A DNA stretch of 64,000 nt from Vibrio sp. CK2-1 (GCF_021726515.1 NZ_JAKKCJ010000007.1:62001-126000), one strand, 5' to 3'. Counted from the first letter of the stretch, positions 11,627-21,708 are shown. Numbers and translations: made by a program. The notes: generated from the letters alone by a model not told the origin.

Positions 11627-12360
11627 TTCGAATTTCTAATTTACATAAATCTTTCGGTAAGACTGAAGTACTGAGCGGAGTGGATATTGAGATCCAAAAA
11701 GGCGAAATCATTGTCATTATTGGTTCCAGTGGTACCGGTAAATCGACCCTACTACGCTGTGTAAACTTTTTGGAAAGCCCAGAACAAGGCGTCATCGAAA
11801 TTGAAGGCACTAGAGTCGATACCCAAGACTACAGCAAAGCCGATATGCTAGCACTGCGCCGTAAAACCGGCTTTGTGTTTCAAAACTATGCGCTATTTGC
11901 TCATTTAACTGCTCGCCAAAATATTGCCGAAGGGTTAATTACCGTGCGAGGTTGGAAAAAAGACCAAGCATTGGTCCATGCTCAGCAAATTTTAGATGAT
12001 ATTGGGCTAGGTGATAAAGGCGATAGCTACCCAGCGGCATTATCGGGCGGTCAGCAGCAACGAGTCGGGATAGGTCGCGCAATGGCATTTGATCCCGAGC
12101 TGTTATTGTTTGATGAGCCAACTTCGGCACTCGATCCCGAATGGGTCGGTGAAGTGTTGTCTTTAATGAAGAAATTAGCCAAGCAACACCAAACCATGCT
12201 GGTGGTCACCCATGAAATGCAGTTTGCTCGAGAAGTGGCGGATCGCGTGATCTACATGGCAGATGGCAAGATTGTTGAACAAGGTACGCCGGATCAAATA
12301 TTTAAAGATCCGACTAATCCACAACTTATTAAGTTTTTAAATCAAGTTGGGATCCAATAG
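11623..12360 (+). CDS. amino-acid ABC transporter ATP-binding protein (GlnQ family)
   Basis: Cytoplasmic ATPase that drives the importer, 245 residues. Walker A GSSGTGKST lies at 34-42, Q-loop FQNYALFAH follows, the signature is LSGGQQQRVGIGRA and Walker B is LLLFDEPTSALDPEW, with the switch histidine in VVTHEMQFA. These match polar amino-acid ATPases. It overlaps the permease stop by four bases. Confidence 0.92.
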   Translation: MIRISNLHKSFGKTEVLSGVDIEIQKGEIIVIIGSSGTGKSTLLRCVNFLESPEQGVIEIEGTRVDTQDYSKADMLALRRKTGFVFQNYALFAHLTARQNIAEGLITVRGWKKDQALVHAQQILDDIGLGDKGDSYPAALSGGQQQRVGIGRAMAFDPELLLFDEPTSALDPEWVGEVLSLMKKLAKQHQTMLVVTHEMQFAREVADRVIYMADGKIVEQGTPDQIFKDPTNPQLIKFLNQVGIQ

Positions 12361-12365
12361 GATCC

Positions 12366-12393
12366 TTGCACTTGGTTTAAGAACCCGTATAAT
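12366..12393 (+). promoter_or_regulatory. putative sigma-70 promoter of rpmH
   Basis: TTGCAC (12366-12371) and a perfect TATAAT (12388-12393) are 16 bases apart. The start would be near 12400, leaving a leader of about 180 bases before rpmH. Confidence 0.65.
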
Positions 12394-12460
12394 CCGCACA
12401 CAGATTTTTAGGCCAACTGGCTTTTTATTATGCGATTTCCGCGTTTATTAAGCCCTGTAG

Positions 12461-12511
12461 CATTGACTCTTAGCCAGTCAATGATTACAATTCCGCCTCT
12501 TTGTTGAGAGG
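12461..12511 (+). promoter_or_regulatory. two hairpins in the rpmH leader
   Basis: A perfect 8-bp stem CATTGACT/AGTCAATG (12461-12483, loop 7) is followed by CCTCT/AGAGG (12496-12511, loop 6). Neither is followed by a T run, so they are not simple terminators. A role in L34/RnpA expression is only a possibility. Confidence 0.4.
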
Positions 12512-12581
12512 TGTCGGATAAAACATCTTACACCAGGTTTAACAAGAACCTATAAACTACTGATCAGTAAAGGTAATTACC

Positions 12582-12716
12582 ATGAAACGCACTTTTCAAC
12601 CTACTGTTCTTAAGCGCAAACGTACTCACGGCTTCCGTGCTCGTATGGCAACTAAGAATGGTCGTAAGACAATTAATGCACGTCGTGCAAAAGGCCGTAA
12701 GCGCCTTTCAAAATAA
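12582..12716 (+). CDS. rpmH: 50S ribosomal protein L34
   Basis: A 44-residue highly basic protein beginning [18 protein letters not shown] and ending KGRKRLSK, the near-invariant L34 sequence. It is a structural component of the large ribosomal subunit. The ATG at 12582 has AAAGG about eight bases upstream. It begins the conserved rpmH-rnpA-yidD-yidC cluster. Confidence 0.98.
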   Translation: MKRTFQPTVLKRKRTHGFRARMATKNGRKTINARRAKGRKRLSK

Positions 12717-12729
12717 TTCTTGAATTATT

Positions 12730-13086
12730 TTGACTAAGTCTACTTTTACTCGGGAGTTACGTTTGTTAACTCCCGAGCATTATCAAAACGTCTTTCAGCA
12801 AGCTCATCGAGCCGGCTCCCCTCATTTCACTATTATCGCTCGCAATAATACACTCTCCCATCCAAGACTTGGATTAGCTGTTCCTAAAAAACAAATCAAA
12901 ACCGCTGTTGGTCGTAATCGTTTTAAACGTTTAGCCCGTGAAAGCTTTCGTCTAAAACAAACTCAACTGCCAAATAAAGATTTTGTAGTAATAGCGAAAA
13001 AGAGTGCTCAAGATTTGAGTAATGACGAAATTTTTAAAATATTTGAGAAGTTATGGCAACGCCTGTCTCGCCCTTATCGTGGTTAG
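12730..13086 (+). CDS. rnpA: ribonuclease P protein component
   Basis: Protein cofactor of RNase P that aids 5' maturation of tRNA precursors. It has 118 residues: [15 protein letters not shown] at the N-terminus, an LGLAVPKK strand, and the RNA-binding RNR motif [14 protein letters not shown]. The only sensible start is the TTG at 12730, 13 bases after rpmH; no in-frame ATG exists before the conserved domain. A weak start would fit the low ratio of RnpA to L34 known in other bacteria. Its 3' end overlaps yidD by 34 bases. Confidence 0.95.
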   Translation: MTKSTFTRELRLLTPEHYQNVFQQAHRAGSPHFTIIARNNTLSHPRLGLAVPKKQIKTAVGRNRFKRLARESFRLKQTQLPNKDFVVIAKKSAQDLSNDEIFKIFEKLWQRLSRPYRG

Positions 13087-13310
13087 CTATTAGGTTAATT
13101 TACCTATATAAAGGAATCATTAGCCCCTTAATTGGACCTCGATGTCGCTTTACTCCAACTTGCTCTACTTATGCTATTGAAGCAATTAAAGAGCACGGTT
13201 TTGTAAAAGGGTGTTGGTTATCTGGCAAACGTCTATTAAAATGCCATCCTTTAAATGCTGGGGGATATGACCCTGTCCCACCTAATCAAAAACACGACAG
13301 AGATAAATAA
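13053..13310 (+). CDS. yidD: membrane protein insertion efficiency factor YidD
   Basis: Small 85-residue membrane-associated protein that assists YidC-dependent insertion. It has the family signature [15 protein letters not shown] and [14 protein letters not shown]. The ATG lies inside the 3' end of rnpA (34-base overlap), and the gene ends two bases before yidC, so the three genes are tightly coupled. Confidence 0.95.
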   Translation: MATPVSPLSWLAIRLIYLYKGIISPLIGPRCRFTPTCSTYAIEAIKEHGFVKGCWLSGKRLLKCHPLNAGGYDPVPPNQKHDRDK

Positions 13311-13312
13311 CA

Positions 13313-14959
13313 ATGGATTCTCAACGTAATATCCTGTTAATCGCTTTTGCTCTAGTCAGCTTTTTGTTGTTCCAACAATGGAATAATAAAGATGCTCAAC
13401 CGGCCCAAACTAGCGTGCAGCAGACTCAAACGAATACAGACAGTAGCCTACCGCATGACCCTGCTGAAGCGTCAGCTGATCCGTTAGCTCCTCAGCAAGC
13501 AAAAACTCTACCGGCCGCTTTCAACATCGAAGTAAAATCTGATGTACTGACTCTAGCGATTACCCCTGTAGGTGGTGATGTTGTTTCAGCTAAGCTGAAC
13601 GAATACAACGCAACGCTAGACTCGAAAGATTCTTTTGTTCTGCTAGAAAACAACAATGAGCATCAATATATCGCTCAAAGTGGTCTAGTTGGTCCTCAAG
13701 GGATTGACGTTAGCACTGCAAACCGTCCTCAATATCGCGCGAGTGCAAAGTCTTATCAATTAGCAGAAGGTCAGGATGAATTACGTATTCCTCTTACCTA
13801 CAGTGCAAATGGTATTGATTACACCAAAACCTTTATCATCAAACGTGGCAGTTATGCGATTGATGTAGTGTATGACATCAAAAACCACTCTGGCCAAGAT
13901 GCGACATTAGGTATGTATGCTCACCTACGTCAAACTATGATTGAAGGTGGCGGCCATATTGGTATGCCTGTTTATACTGGTGGTGCTTTCTCAACGTCAG
14001 ACACCCACTACAAAAAATACAAGTTTGATGAGATGAAAGACAAAAATCTTAACATCAAACTAGAAGATGGTCAGGGCTGGGTAGCAATGCTACAGCACTA
14101 CTTTACTTCAGCTTGGATCCCTCGTGACCAACCAGGCACTACCATCTACTCACGTGTAATTGGTAACATCGCTGATATTGGTGTTCGTACACCAAACCAA
14201 GTGATTGCAAATGGTGCTAGCGGTCAGATTACATCAACCCTTTGGACTGGTCCTAAACTTCAAGATGCAATGGAAGCAACCGCTCCACACCTTGATCTAG
14301 TGGTTGATTACGGTTGGTTATGGTTTATTGCGAAACCACTGCATTCACTCCTGTCTTTCCTACAATCTCACATCAGTAGTAACTGGGGTATTGCGATTAT
14401 CTTACTGACTTTCATCGTTCGTGGTGCTATGTACCCACTAACCAAAGCTCAGTACACCTCAATGGCGAAAATGCGTATGCTGCAACCTAAGATTGCTGCA
14501 ATGCGTGAGCGTCTAGGTGATGACCGTCAACGTATTAGCCAAGAAATGATGGCGATGTACAAAGAAGAAAAAGTGAACCCACTGGGTGGCTGTTTCCCTA
14601 TTCTTCTACAGATGCCAATCTTCATTGCTCTATACTGGGCATTGATGGAATCGGTTGAATTACGTCACGCACCATTCTTTGGTTGGATCCACGATTTATC
14701 TGCGCAAGACCCTTACTACATCTTGCCAGTATTGATGGGTATCTCGATGTTAATCATCCAGAAGATGAGCCCAACAACCGTTACCGATCCTATGCAACAG
14801 AAAATGATGATGTTTATGCCAATCATCTTCATCTTCTTCTTCTTGTGGTTCCCATCAGGTCTAGTTCTTTACTACCTAATGTCGAACATCGTAACCTTGG
14901 TACAACAAACCTTGATTTACCGAGCGTTAGAGAAGAAAGGTCTGCACTCTAAGAAATAA
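13313..14959 (+). CDS. yidC: membrane protein insertase YidC
   Basis: Inner-membrane insertase acting alone or with SecYEG. It has 548 residues: an N-terminal transmembrane anchor ([17 protein letters not shown]), a Gln/Asp/Ala-rich linker, the large periplasmic beta-supersandwich domain (about 60-340), and a C-terminal core of hydrophobic segments starting near 350, including the amphipathic/cytoplasmic loop [20 protein letters not shown] and the [18 protein letters not shown] helix. The length and topology match gammaproteobacterial YidC. Confidence 0.97.
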   Translation: MDSQRNILLIAFALVSFLLFQQWNNKDAQPAQTSVQQTQTNTDSSLPHDPAEASADPLAPQQAKTLPAAFNIEVKSDVLTLAITPVGGDVVSAKLNEYNATLDSKDSFVLLENNNEHQYIAQSGLVGPQGIDVSTANRPQYRASAKSYQLAEGQDELRIPLTYSANGIDYTKTFIIKRGSYAIDVVYDIKNHSGQDATLGMYAHLRQTMIEGGGHIGMPVYTGGAFSTSDTHYKKYKFDEMKDKNLNIKLEDGQGWVAMLQHYFTSAWIPRDQPGTTIYSRVIGNIADIGVRTPNQVIANGASGQITSTLWTGPKLQDAMEATAPHLDLVVDYGWLWFIAKPLHSLLSFLQSHISSNWGIAIILLTFIVRGAMYPLTKAQYTSMAKMRMLQPKIAAMRERLGDDRQRISQEMMAMYKEEKVNPLGGCFPILLQMPIFIALYWALMESVELRHAPFFGWIHDLSAQDPYYILPVLMGISMLIIQKMSPTTVTDPMQQKMMMFMPIIFIFFFLWFPSGLVLYYLMSNIVTLVQQTLIYRALEKKGLHSKK

Positions 14960-14983
14960 TCTTAGCTAGACGAAAGACTAAAT

Positions 14984-15007
14984 AAGGCGACCGCATTGGT
15001 CGCCTTT
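14984..15007 (+). terminator. terminator after yidC
   Basis: AAGGCGACC/GGTCGCCTT, a 9-bp perfect stem with a 5-base loop, is followed by TTGCTTTTTTTG. It separates the rpmH cluster from mnmE. Confidence 0.88.
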
Positions 15008-15081
15008 TGCTTTTTTTGCTTTATAAATTCATAAGGCGAATTACAATTGAAAAAACTTCACCTTTTGAAATGGTTGGAATT

Positions 15082-16443
15082 ATGAACACAGAGACAATTG
15101 TCGCTCAAGCTACCGCACTCGGCCGCGGTGGTGTTGGTATTATCCGAGTCTCAGGCCCTAAAGCCACTCAAGTTGCTTTGGAAGTACTTGGTCGAGAGGT
15201 TAAACCTCGTTACGCTGAATATTTACCTTTTAAAGATGAAAATGGCGTTCAACTTGATCAGGGAATCGCGCTTTATTTTCCAAACCCAAACTCATTTACC
15301 GGTGAAGATGTTTTAGAACTGCAAGGTCATGGCGGCCCAGTGGTTATGGATATGCTGATCAAACGCATCCTAAAAATTGATGGCATTCGTGCCGCTCGCC
15401 CGGGTGAATTCTCTGAACGCGCATTTTTAAATGACAAGATCGATTTAACTCAAGCCGAAGCGATTGCCGACTTGATCGATGCGAGTTCAGAAGAAGCCGC
15501 TAAGTCAGCACTTAATTCTCTGCAAGGTGAGTTTTCCCAACGCATTAATAACCTGGTCGAATCATTAATCCATTTGCGTATCTATGTAGAAGCGGCCATT
15601 GATTTTCCCGAAGAAGAAATCGACTTTTTAGCCGATGGTAAAGTCAGCGCCGACTTACAAACTATCATTGATAATTTAGCTTCAGTTCGCAAAGAAGCCA
15701 ATCAAGGTGCGCTGATTCGTGAAGGCATGAAGGTAGTGATCGCTGGACGCCCTAATGCGGGTAAATCTAGCCTACTCAACGCCCTCTCAGGCAAAGACTC
15801 AGCGATTGTGACCGACATCGCCGGTACTACTCGCGACGTACTACGCGAGCATATTCACATCGATGGCATGCCATTGCATATTATTGACACCGCAGGCTTA
15901 CGTGAAGCGTCTGATGAAGTAGAAAGAATCGGTATCGAACGCGCTTGGGAAGAAATAGAGCAAGCCGACCGTGTGTTATTTATGGTTGATGGCACTACCA
16001 CCAATGCCACTGATCCCAAAGAAATTTGGCCTGATTTTGTAGAACGTTTACCAGAAAATATTGGTATGACAGTGATCCGCAATAAAGCCGATCAAACCGG
16101 CGAAGCACTCGGTATTTGTCATGTTAATAATCCAACCTTAATACGCCTATCTGCCAAGACTGGCCAAGGGGTAGAATCTCTGCGTGAACACTTAAAAGAC
16201 TGCATGGGCTTTGCTGGTGGCAGTGAAGGTAGCTTTATGGCTCGACGTCGACACCTAGAAGCGCTAGATAAAGCGTCTGAACATCTGTCTATCGGCCAAC
16301 AACAACTTGAAGGCTATATGGCCGGAGAAATCTTAGCAGAAGAGCTGCGCATCACTCAGCAACACCTAAACGAAATCACCGGGGAATTTAGCTCGGATGA
16401 TTTATTGGGTCGTATCTTCTCTTCATTCTGTATTGGTAAGTAA
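15082..16443 (+). CDS. mnmE: tRNA modification GTPase MnmE
   Basis: With MnmG it forms the complex that makes 5-(carboxymethyl)aminomethyl-uridine at wobble U34. It has 453 residues, as in E. coli. It begins [10 protein letters not shown]; an N-terminal tetrahydrofolate-binding domain (to about 118), helical domain and inserted G domain (GRPNAGKSS near 223-231, [17 protein letters not shown]) are present, and it ends with the conserved FCIGK whose cysteine is functional. The open frame extends upstream to 15007, but the ATG at 15082 matches the family start. MnmG is encoded just across oriC. Confidence 0.96.
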   Translation: MNTETIVAQATALGRGGVGIIRVSGPKATQVALEVLGREVKPRYAEYLPFKDENGVQLDQGIALYFPNPNSFTGEDVLELQGHGGPVVMDMLIKRILKIDGIRAARPGEFSERAFLNDKIDLTQAEAIADLIDASSEEAAKSALNSLQGEFSQRINNLVESLIHLRIYVEAAIDFPEEEIDFLADGKVSADLQTIIDNLASVRKEANQGALIREGMKVVIAGRPNAGKSSLLNALSGKDSAIVTDIAGTTRDVLREHIHIDGMPLHIIDTAGLREASDEVERIGIERAWEEIEQADRVLFMVDGTTTNATDPKEIWPDFVERLPENIGMTVIRNKADQTGEALGICHVNNPTLIRLSAKTGQGVESLREHLKDCMGFAGGSEGSFMARRRHLEALDKASEHLSIGQQQLEGYMAGEILAEELRITQQHLNEITGEFSSDDLLGRIFSSFCIGK

Positions 16444-16456
16444 TTAAAGGAATATT

Positions 16457-16897
16457 ATGATCCACATTATTACAGGTAGTACCTTAGGCGGAGCTGAATA
16501 TGTTGGCGATCACTTAAATGATCTGCTGCAAGCTCAAGGGTTAGAAACTCAGATCCACAACCAACCGGATCTTAGTGAAATCGAAGCTAGCGGGATTTGG
16601 TTGATCATCACCTCAACTCATGGTGCTGGCGATTATCCAGATAATATTCAACCTTTTATCGAAACGATTAAATCAGCACCACCACGTATGTCAGAAGTTA
16701 AGTTTGCCGTGATTGCCATTGGTGATTCAAGCTACGACACCTTCTGTGGCGCAGGTAAAGATGCTCGAGCGACGCTATTAGATATTGGTACTCAGGAGCT
16801 TTGCCCACATTTAGAAATAGATGTCATCGAAACCCCAGTACCAGAAGAACCAGCAGAAGCTTGGTTAAATGATAATATGCCAGCATTTATCGGCTAA
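16457..16897 (+). CDS. mioC: flavodoxin-like FMN protein MioC
   Basis: Flavodoxin of 146 residues. The phosphate loop reads [14 protein letters not shown], with further FMN-binding segments [11 protein letters not shown] and [12 protein letters not shown]. In E. coli MioC is linked to biotin synthase activity and its transcription runs toward oriC. Here too it points into oriC, but a strong terminator lies directly after the stop. It starts 13 bases after mnmE with an AAAGGAAT ribosome site, so it is probably cotranscribed with mnmE. Confidence 0.93.
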   Translation: MIHIITGSTLGGAEYVGDHLNDLLQAQGLETQIHNQPDLSEIEASGIWLIITSTHGAGDYPDNIQPFIETIKSAPPRMSEVKFAVIAIGDSSYDTFCGAGKDARATLLDIGTQELCPHLEIDVIETPVPEEPAEAWLNDNMPAFIG

Positions 16898-16919
16898 TTC
16901 TGATTAGACAAACTCATTT

Positions 16920-16943
16920 AAAAGCAGATCTCGGTCTGCTTTT
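16920..16943 (+). terminator. mioC terminator at the oriC border
   Basis: AAAAGCAGA/TCTGCTTTT, a 9-bp stem with a 6-base loop, runs into eight Ts. It should shield oriC from mnmE-mioC transcription. Confidence 0.9.
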
Positions 16944-17053
16944 TTTTGGCTTTCTCATCATGGTTAACTATTTTTTAGAGTTGGAAATCGGTTCATTCAA
17001 GTCATAAATCGAGAATGAAGAAAACTGTTTGCTGCTTTTTTGAACAAACCATC

Positions 17054-17062
17054 TGTGGATAA
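17054..17062 (-). promoter_or_regulatory. DnaA box, R4-like
   Basis: TGTGGATAA is a perfect TTATCCACA box on the minus strand, outermost on the mioC side, matching the position and direction of E. coli R4. Confidence 0.9.
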
Positions 17063-17126
17063 ACTACATTTTATCCTGTGATCCTAACAAAGTTATTCAT
17101 TGGATAACTATTCTTTAAATATCCAC

Positions 17127-17135
17127 TGTGGATAA
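17127..17135 (-). promoter_or_regulatory. DnaA box, R2-like, in a 15-base palindrome
   Basis: TGTGGATAA is a perfect box on the minus strand. It overlaps the inverted half TATCCAC, giving the palindrome TATCCACTGTGGATA (17120-17134), so DnaA could contact either strand. Confidence 0.88.
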
Positions 17136-17232
17136 CTAGTAATTTAGATCCCAGCTAATACAGAATTAGATCAAGGTTAGATCACAAGAAAGGATCCACT
17201 CGAACTGCATGATCTTAATGATCATTTATTCC

Positions 17233-17241
17233 TTATCCACA
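17233..17241 (+). promoter_or_regulatory. DnaA box, R1-like
   Basis: TTATCCACA is a perfect box on the plus strand, about 20 bases from the AT-rich unwinding region, as expected for R1, the box that anchors unwinding. Confidence 0.9.
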
Positions 17242-17261
17242 AGATCGTGCTTCCCTAATAG

Positions 17262-17318
17262 TAGATCTAATAAAAGATCTATATAAAGATCTTATATATA
17301 TTAAAGCTCTTTGATCAT
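17262..17318. other. DNA unwinding element of oriC
   Basis: This very AT-rich stretch contains closely spaced AGATCT-type motifs (GATC at about 17264, 17277, 17288, 17312) and TATATATATTAAAG. Read on the minus strand, GATCTTTTATTAG matches 11 of 13 positions of the E. coli 13-mer GATCTnTTnTTTT. It lies beside the R1-like box on the mnmG side. Confidence 0.8.
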
Positions 17319-17436
17319 TTCTTAAAATCAACAAATTGATTCTCAGTGAAGATTAAAAAAGGTAGAATATCGCTCCTTTTATTTCCTAAGATCATTTTGC
17401 TGTGATCGTTTTATTTTTAACTCTTGAGGTCTGATC

Positions 17437-19332
17437 ATGTTTTATCACGAAAACTTTGACGTCATCGTCGTAGGTGGTGGCCATGCTGGAACGGAAGCTG
17501 CTCTTGCGTCTGCTCGTACAGGCCAAAAGACATTGCTGCTTACTCACAATATCGACACTTTAGGTCAAATGTCATGCAACCCAGCGATTGGTGGTATTGG
17601 CAAAGGACACTTGGTCAAAGAAGTCGACGCATTAGGTGGATTAATGGCGCAAGCTATTGATAAAGCTGGCATTCAATTTAGAACATTAAACGCATCAAAA
17701 GGTCCTGCCGTTCGTGCTACTCGCGCTCAAGCGGATCGTGTTTTATATAAAAACGCAGTACGGACTACCTTAGAAAACCAACCCAATTTAAGCCTTTTTC
17801 AACAAGCGGTTGATGATGTGATCGTCGAGAACGATCAAGTCACCGGTGTTGTCACTCAAATGGGCCTTAAATTTAAAGCTAAAGCTGTGGTATTAACCGT
17901 CGGAACTTTCCTTGGAGGTAAGATTCATATCGGTATGGAAAACTTCTCTGGTGGCCGTGCTGGCGATCCTCCGTCTATCGCATTAGCGGATCGTCTACGT
18001 GCTTTACCATTTCGTGTTGATCGTTTGAAAACCGGTACTCCACCACGCATTGATGCTCGTACGGTTAACCTTGATAGTCTAGAAAAACAACATGGCGATA
18101 ATCCAACGCCTGTATTTTCTTTTATGGGCCAGCAAAGTGATCATCCACAGCAGATCCCATGTTTTATTACTCACACCAATGAGCAAACTCATGATGTGAT
18201 CCGAGCGAATTTGGATCGTAGTCCGATGTATTCAGGTGTGATTGAAGGCATTGGTCCGCGTTACTGTCCGTCTATCGAAGACAAAGTGATGCGTTTTGCC
18301 GATAAAAATAGCCACCAAATCTTTATTGAGCCAGAAGGCTTAACCACAACAGAATTATACCCAAATGGTATTTCAACCAGTCTGCCATTTGATGTGCAAG
18401 TGAAGATCGTTCAATCGATGAAAGGGTTTGAAAATGCCCAGATCGTTCGTCCTGGTTACGCGATTGAATATGATTTCTTTGATCCTCGCGATTTAAAACA
18501 AAGTTATGAAACCAAGTTTATTTCTGGTTTATTCTTCGCTGGCCAAATTAACGGCACTACGGGTTATGAAGAAGCGGCTGCTCAAGGTTTAATGGCTGGT
18601 CTTAACGCTTCGTTATTTACTCAAGGTAAAGAATCTTGGAGCCCACGTCGTGACGAAGCTTACATGGGTGTTCTGATTGATGATCTCTCTACCATGGGTA
18701 CCAAAGAACCGTACCGCATGTTTACTTCGCGCGCGGAATATCGTTTGCTGCTTCGTGAAGACAATGCCGATTTACGTTTGACCGAAAAAGGTCGCGAATT
18801 AGGTTTAGTGGATGATGCTCGTTGGGCTCGCTTTAATCAAAAAGTCGAAAATATGGAGCTGGAGCGTCAGCGCTTAAAAGAGATTTGGGTGAATCCGAAA
18901 TCGGCCAATATCGATGCTTTAAACCAATTACTTAAAACACCGATTGCGCGTGAAGCCAATGGTGAAGATCTACTGCGTCGCCCAGAAATGACTTATGAGA
19001 AATTAACCACTCTAGAAGTATTCTCTTCGACGATGGAAGATCCTCAAGCGACAGAACAAGTTGAGATCCAAGTAAAATACGAAGGATATATTCAACGCCA
19101 GAAAGAAGAGATCGAAAAATCACTGCGCCATGAAAATACCAAATTACCGGCAGAGCTCGATTATTCCCAAGTAAAAGGGTTATCGAATGAAGTGGTGGCA
19201 AAATTAAATAACGCTAAACCTGAAACGATTGGTATTGCTTCGCGCATTTCAGGTATTACGCCTGCGGCGATTTCAATTTTGTTGGTGCACTTGAAGAAAC
19301 AAGGTCAATTGAAGAAAGGGGATGCTGCATGA
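17437..19332 (+). CDS. mnmG: tRNA uridine-5-carboxymethylaminomethyl modification enzyme MnmG (GidA)
   Basis: FAD-dependent partner of MnmE in wobble-uridine modification. It has 631 residues. The dinucleotide-binding motif GGGHAG lies at 13-18. The family signatures [17 protein letters not shown] and the substrate/FAD loop [19 protein letters not shown] are present, and the C-terminal helical domain binds MnmE. TGAGGT precedes the ATG. As in most proteobacteria it begins the operon that leaves oriC (mnmG-rsmG-parA-parB), and its transcription near the unwinding region may influence initiation. Confidence 0.98.
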   Translation: MFYHENFDVIVVGGGHAGTEAALASARTGQKTLLLTHNIDTLGQMSCNPAIGGIGKGHLVKEVDALGGLMAQAIDKAGIQFRTLNASKGPAVRATRAQADRVLYKNAVRTTLENQPNLSLFQQAVDDVIVENDQVTGVVTQMGLKFKAKAVVLTVGTFLGGKIHIGMENFSGGRAGDPPSIALADRLRALPFRVDRLKTGTPPRIDARTVNLDSLEKQHGDNPTPVFSFMGQQSDHPQQIPCFITHTNEQTHDVIRANLDRSPMYSGVIEGIGPRYCPSIEDKVMRFADKNSHQIFIEPEGLTTTELYPNGISTSLPFDVQVKIVQSMKGFENAQIVRPGYAIEYDFFDPRDLKQSYETKFISGLFFAGQINGTTGYEEAAAQGLMAGLNASLFTQGKESWSPRRDEAYMGVLIDDLSTMGTKEPYRMFTSRAEYRLLLREDNADLRLTEKGRELGLVDDARWARFNQKVENMELERQRLKEIWVNPKSANIDALNQLLKTPIAREANGEDLLRRPEMTYEKLTTLEVFSSTMEDPQATEQVEIQVKYEGYIQRQKEEIEKSLRHENTKLPAELDYSQVKGLSNEVVAKLNNAKPETIGIASRISGITPAAISILLVHLKKQGQLKKGDAA

Positions 19333-19979
19333 ATCCCAATTTGCTCAATCAGCCATTGAGAGACAAGCTGGATAGTTTATTATCTCAAACCGACCTTGAA
19401 GTTTCGGAATTACAACGTGATCAATTAGTTGGTTATGTACAGATGCTAAATAAATGGAATAAAGCCTATAATTTAACATCTGTGCGCAACCCAATGGATA
19501 TGCTGGTTAAGCACATTATGGACAGCATAGTGGTGAGTCCATATTTATCTGGCGAGCGTTTTATTGATGTCGGCACTGGCCCTGGTTTACCGGGCATTCC
19601 TTTGGCGATAATGAATCCTGATTATCAATTCACGTTACTGGATAGCCTAGGAAAGCGAATTCGTTTTATTAAACAGGTTTTACATGAGCTAGCGATTAGT
19701 AATGTAGAACCGGTACAAAGCCGCGTTGAAGAGTTTCAACCAGAAGTGGGTTTTGATGGCGTGATTAGCCGCGCATTTGCTTCTATGCTGGATATGGTTG
19801 AGTGGTGCCATCATCTTCCAAAACCTGAAAATGGTGTTTTTCTTGCACTTAAAGGTCAATTGCCTGAAGATGAGATTGCACAATTACCTGAATCATTAAT
19901 GGTTTCTCAGGTGCATGTATTGCAAGTTCCAGAATTAGAGGGTGATCGTCACCTAATCATTTTGGAAAAAAAGGGATAA
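19329..19979 (+). CDS. rsmG: 16S rRNA m7G527 methyltransferase RsmG (GidB)
   Basis: S-adenosylmethionine-dependent enzyme that methylates G527 of 16S rRNA; loss gives low-level streptomycin resistance. It has 216 residues. The SAM motif [15 protein letters not shown] and the preceding [19 protein letters not shown] are family hallmarks. It overlaps the mnmG stop by four bases (ATGA), and parA starts ten bases later. Confidence 0.96.
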   Translation: MNPNLLNQPLRDKLDSLLSQTDLEVSELQRDQLVGYVQMLNKWNKAYNLTSVRNPMDMLVKHIMDSIVVSPYLSGERFIDVGTGPGLPGIPLAIMNPDYQFTLLDSLGKRIRFIKQVLHELAISNVEPVQSRVEEFQPEVGFDGVISRAFASMLDMVEWCHHLPKPENGVFLALKGQLPEDEIAQLPESLMVSQVHVLQVPELEGDRHLIILEKKG

Positions 19980-19989
19980 CGGGGTACTC

Positions 19990-20772
19990 GTGGGTAAAAT
20001 CATTTCCATTGCCAATCAAAAAGGTGGAGTAGGGAAAACGACAACGTGCGTTAACCTTGCTGCGTCTATGGCTGCAACCAAAAGAAACGTCTTAGTTATT
20101 GATTTAGATCCACAAGGTAATGCCACGATGGCCAGTGGTATTGATAAGTATGATGTTGATTTTACCGCTTATGATTTATTAGTTGAGCAAACGCCTTTTG
20201 ATGAAGTTGTGTGTCGCAATACGCCTGCCGGTTATGATTTAATTGCCGCCAATGGTGACGTGACAGCCGCTGAAATTAAATTAATGGAAGTGTTTGCTCG
20301 AGAACTTCGTCTTAAAAATACCCTTGCTGATGTGTGGCAACAATACGATTATATTTTTATCGATTGCCCACCTTCGCTAAACTTATTGACGGTCAACGCA
20401 ATGGCGGCTTCGCATTCTGTGTTAGTACCAATGCAATGCGAATATTTTGCCCTAGAAGGTTTAACCGCATTGATGGATACCATCAGTAAGTTGGCTGCTG
20501 TAGTCAATAATGATTTAAAAATTGAAGGGATCTTACGTACCATGTTTGATCCGAGAAACCGTTTGTCGAACGATGTTTCTGAACAGCTTAAAAAACACTT
20601 TGGCGATAAAATGTATCGCACCGTTATCCCACGTAATGTTCGTCTAGCTGAAGCGCCTAGCCATGGTAAACCTGCTATGTATTATGATAAGTATTCTGCT
20701 GGCTCTAAAGCTTACTTGGCGTTAGCTGGAGAAATTTTGCGTCGTGAAGAAGCACAAGCGATAATGGCTTAA
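19990..20772 (+). CDS. parA: chromosome partitioning ATPase ParA
   Basis: Deviant Walker ATPase that positions the ParB-parS complex. It has 260 residues and starts at a GTG. The motif KGGVGKTT is at 11-18, followed by DLDPQGNA and IDCPPSLNLLTVNA (Walker B). The ori-proximal position directly before parB is standard for the chromosomal Par system. Confidence 0.96.
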   Translation: MGKIISIANQKGGVGKTTTCVNLAASMAATKRNVLVIDLDPQGNATMASGIDKYDVDFTAYDLLVEQTPFDEVVCRNTPAGYDLIAANGDVTAAEIKLMEVFARELRLKNTLADVWQQYDYIFIDCPPSLNLLTVNAMAASHSVLVPMQCEYFALEGLTALMDTISKLAAVVNNDLKIEGILRTMFDPRNRLSNDVSEQLKKHFGDKMYRTVIPRNVRLAEAPSHGKPAMYYDKYSAGSKAYLALAGEILRREEAQAIMA

Positions 20773-20808
20773 CCCCTATTGAATTAAGAAATAAAGGAAA
20801 ACCCTCAG

Positions 20809-21693
20809 ATGTCTAAACGTGGTTTAGGTAAAGGTCTTGATGCTCTGCTTTCTACTAGCTCACAAGCTCGAGAAAAACAACAAAAAGTGGCGTATAGCCA
20901 AGCACTATCTTCTGAAGGCCAACTGGCAGATATTTCTATTTCACAATTGTCTCCCGGTAAATACCAACCAAGAAAAGATATCCAACCAGAAGCGTTGCAA
21001 GAATTATCCTCCTCTATTCGCTCGCAAGGCATCATTCAGCCATTAGTCGTTCGTAAAATCAATGAATCACAGTATGAGATTATTGCTGGTGAGCGTCGTT
21101 GGCGTGCCGCTAAACTCGCAGGGCTAACTCAAGTACCTTGTGTGGTTAAGAATGTTCAAGACCGCGCTGCCATCGCGATGGCGTTAATTGAAAACATTCA
21201 ACGTGAAAATCTCAATGCCATCGAAGAGGCGCAAGCGTTAGAACGCCTACAAAAAGAATTTGAATTGACCCATCAACAAGTCGCCGATGCGATTGGTAAA
21301 TCCCGTACTGCGGTAACCAATTTGTTGCGCCTCAATACGCTTGATGAGTCAGTAAAGCATTGCGTTATATCAAAAGAACTAGAAATGGGGCATGCCAGAG
21401 CCCTTCTATCTCTTGAATTATGTGATCAAAGTAATGTTGCAAAAATTGTAGTTGCCAAGAAATTAACCGTTAGACAAACTGAAGCTCTAGTCAAAAAACA
21501 TTTAGAGCCAGTAGAAGATAAGCCCGCTGAGGAAGATATCCCAGCGCAAGGTCTGGCGGAAAAGCTTTCTGAGCAGTTTGGTACTAAGGTGGTGATTCGC
21601 CGTAATGCTAAAGGCAAAGGCAAGGTCACCATTGATTTTGACGATATAGAGCAGCTTGAAATGCTCCTTAACACAAAGTTAGCTAGAAATTAA
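20809..21693 (+). CDS. parB: chromosome partitioning protein ParB
   Basis: CTP-dependent DNA clamp that loads at parS. It has 294 residues: an N-terminal KRGLGKGLDALL box for ParA interaction, the ParB/Srx domain with GERRWRAAKLAG and the arginine-rich NIQRENLNAIEEA segment, a helix-turn-helix (GKSRTAVTNLLRL), and a C-terminal dimerisation part. The gap to parA is 36 bases with AAAGGAAA before the ATG. A near-consensus parS lies in recF. Confidence 0.96.
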   Translation: MSKRGLGKGLDALLSTSSQAREKQQKVAYSQALSSEGQLADISISQLSPGKYQPRKDIQPEALQELSSSIRSQGIIQPLVVRKINESQYEIIAGERRWRAAKLAGLTQVPCVVKNVQDRAAIAMALIENIQRENLNAIEEAQALERLQKEFELTHQQVADAIGKSRTAVTNLLRLNTLDESVKHCVISKELEMGHARALLSLELCDQSNVAKIVVAKKLTVRQTEALVKKHLEPVEDKPAEEDIPAQGLAEKLSEQFGTKVVIRRNAKGKGKVTIDFDDIEQLEMLLNTKLARN

Positions 21694-21702
21694 CCTTGTT
21701 AC

Positions 21703-21708
21703 TATAAT
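21703..21708 (+). promoter_or_regulatory. possible -10 element ahead of the atp operon
   Basis: A perfect TATAAT lies 10 bases after the parB stop. The -35 hexamer at 17 bases (TTAGCT or TAGCTA) is poor. Such a promoter would give a 5' leader of about 125 bases before atpI. Confidence 0.3.

Larger units (their letters stand above)
16945..17436. other. oriC: chromosomal replication origin oriC
   Basis: The 492 bases between mioC and mnmG carry three perfect DnaA boxes in the same order and orientation as E. coli R4, R2 and R1 (read from the mioC side), about 15 GATC Dam sites, and an AT-rich unwinding stretch on the mnmG side. A sequence matching the IHF consensus WATCAANNNNTTR lies at 17326-17338, but on the mnmG side of the AT-rich region, unlike E. 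coli, so I give it little weight. Weaker 9-mers (TTATTCATT at 17093 and the overlapping ATTGGATAA) lie between R4 and R2. DnaA from 6468-7877 should act here. Confidence 0.96.

Noticed and set aside
12411..12429. GCCA/TGGC hairpin with a T run after the amino-acid ABC operon
   Set aside because: A four-base stem is too weak to call a terminator, and it lies downstream of the probable rpmH promoter.
17326..17338. IHF consensus match in oriC as a firm feature
   Set aside because: It matches WATCAANNNNTTR exactly, but such a degenerate, AT-rich motif is expected by chance here and its place differs from E. coli; kept only as a note.
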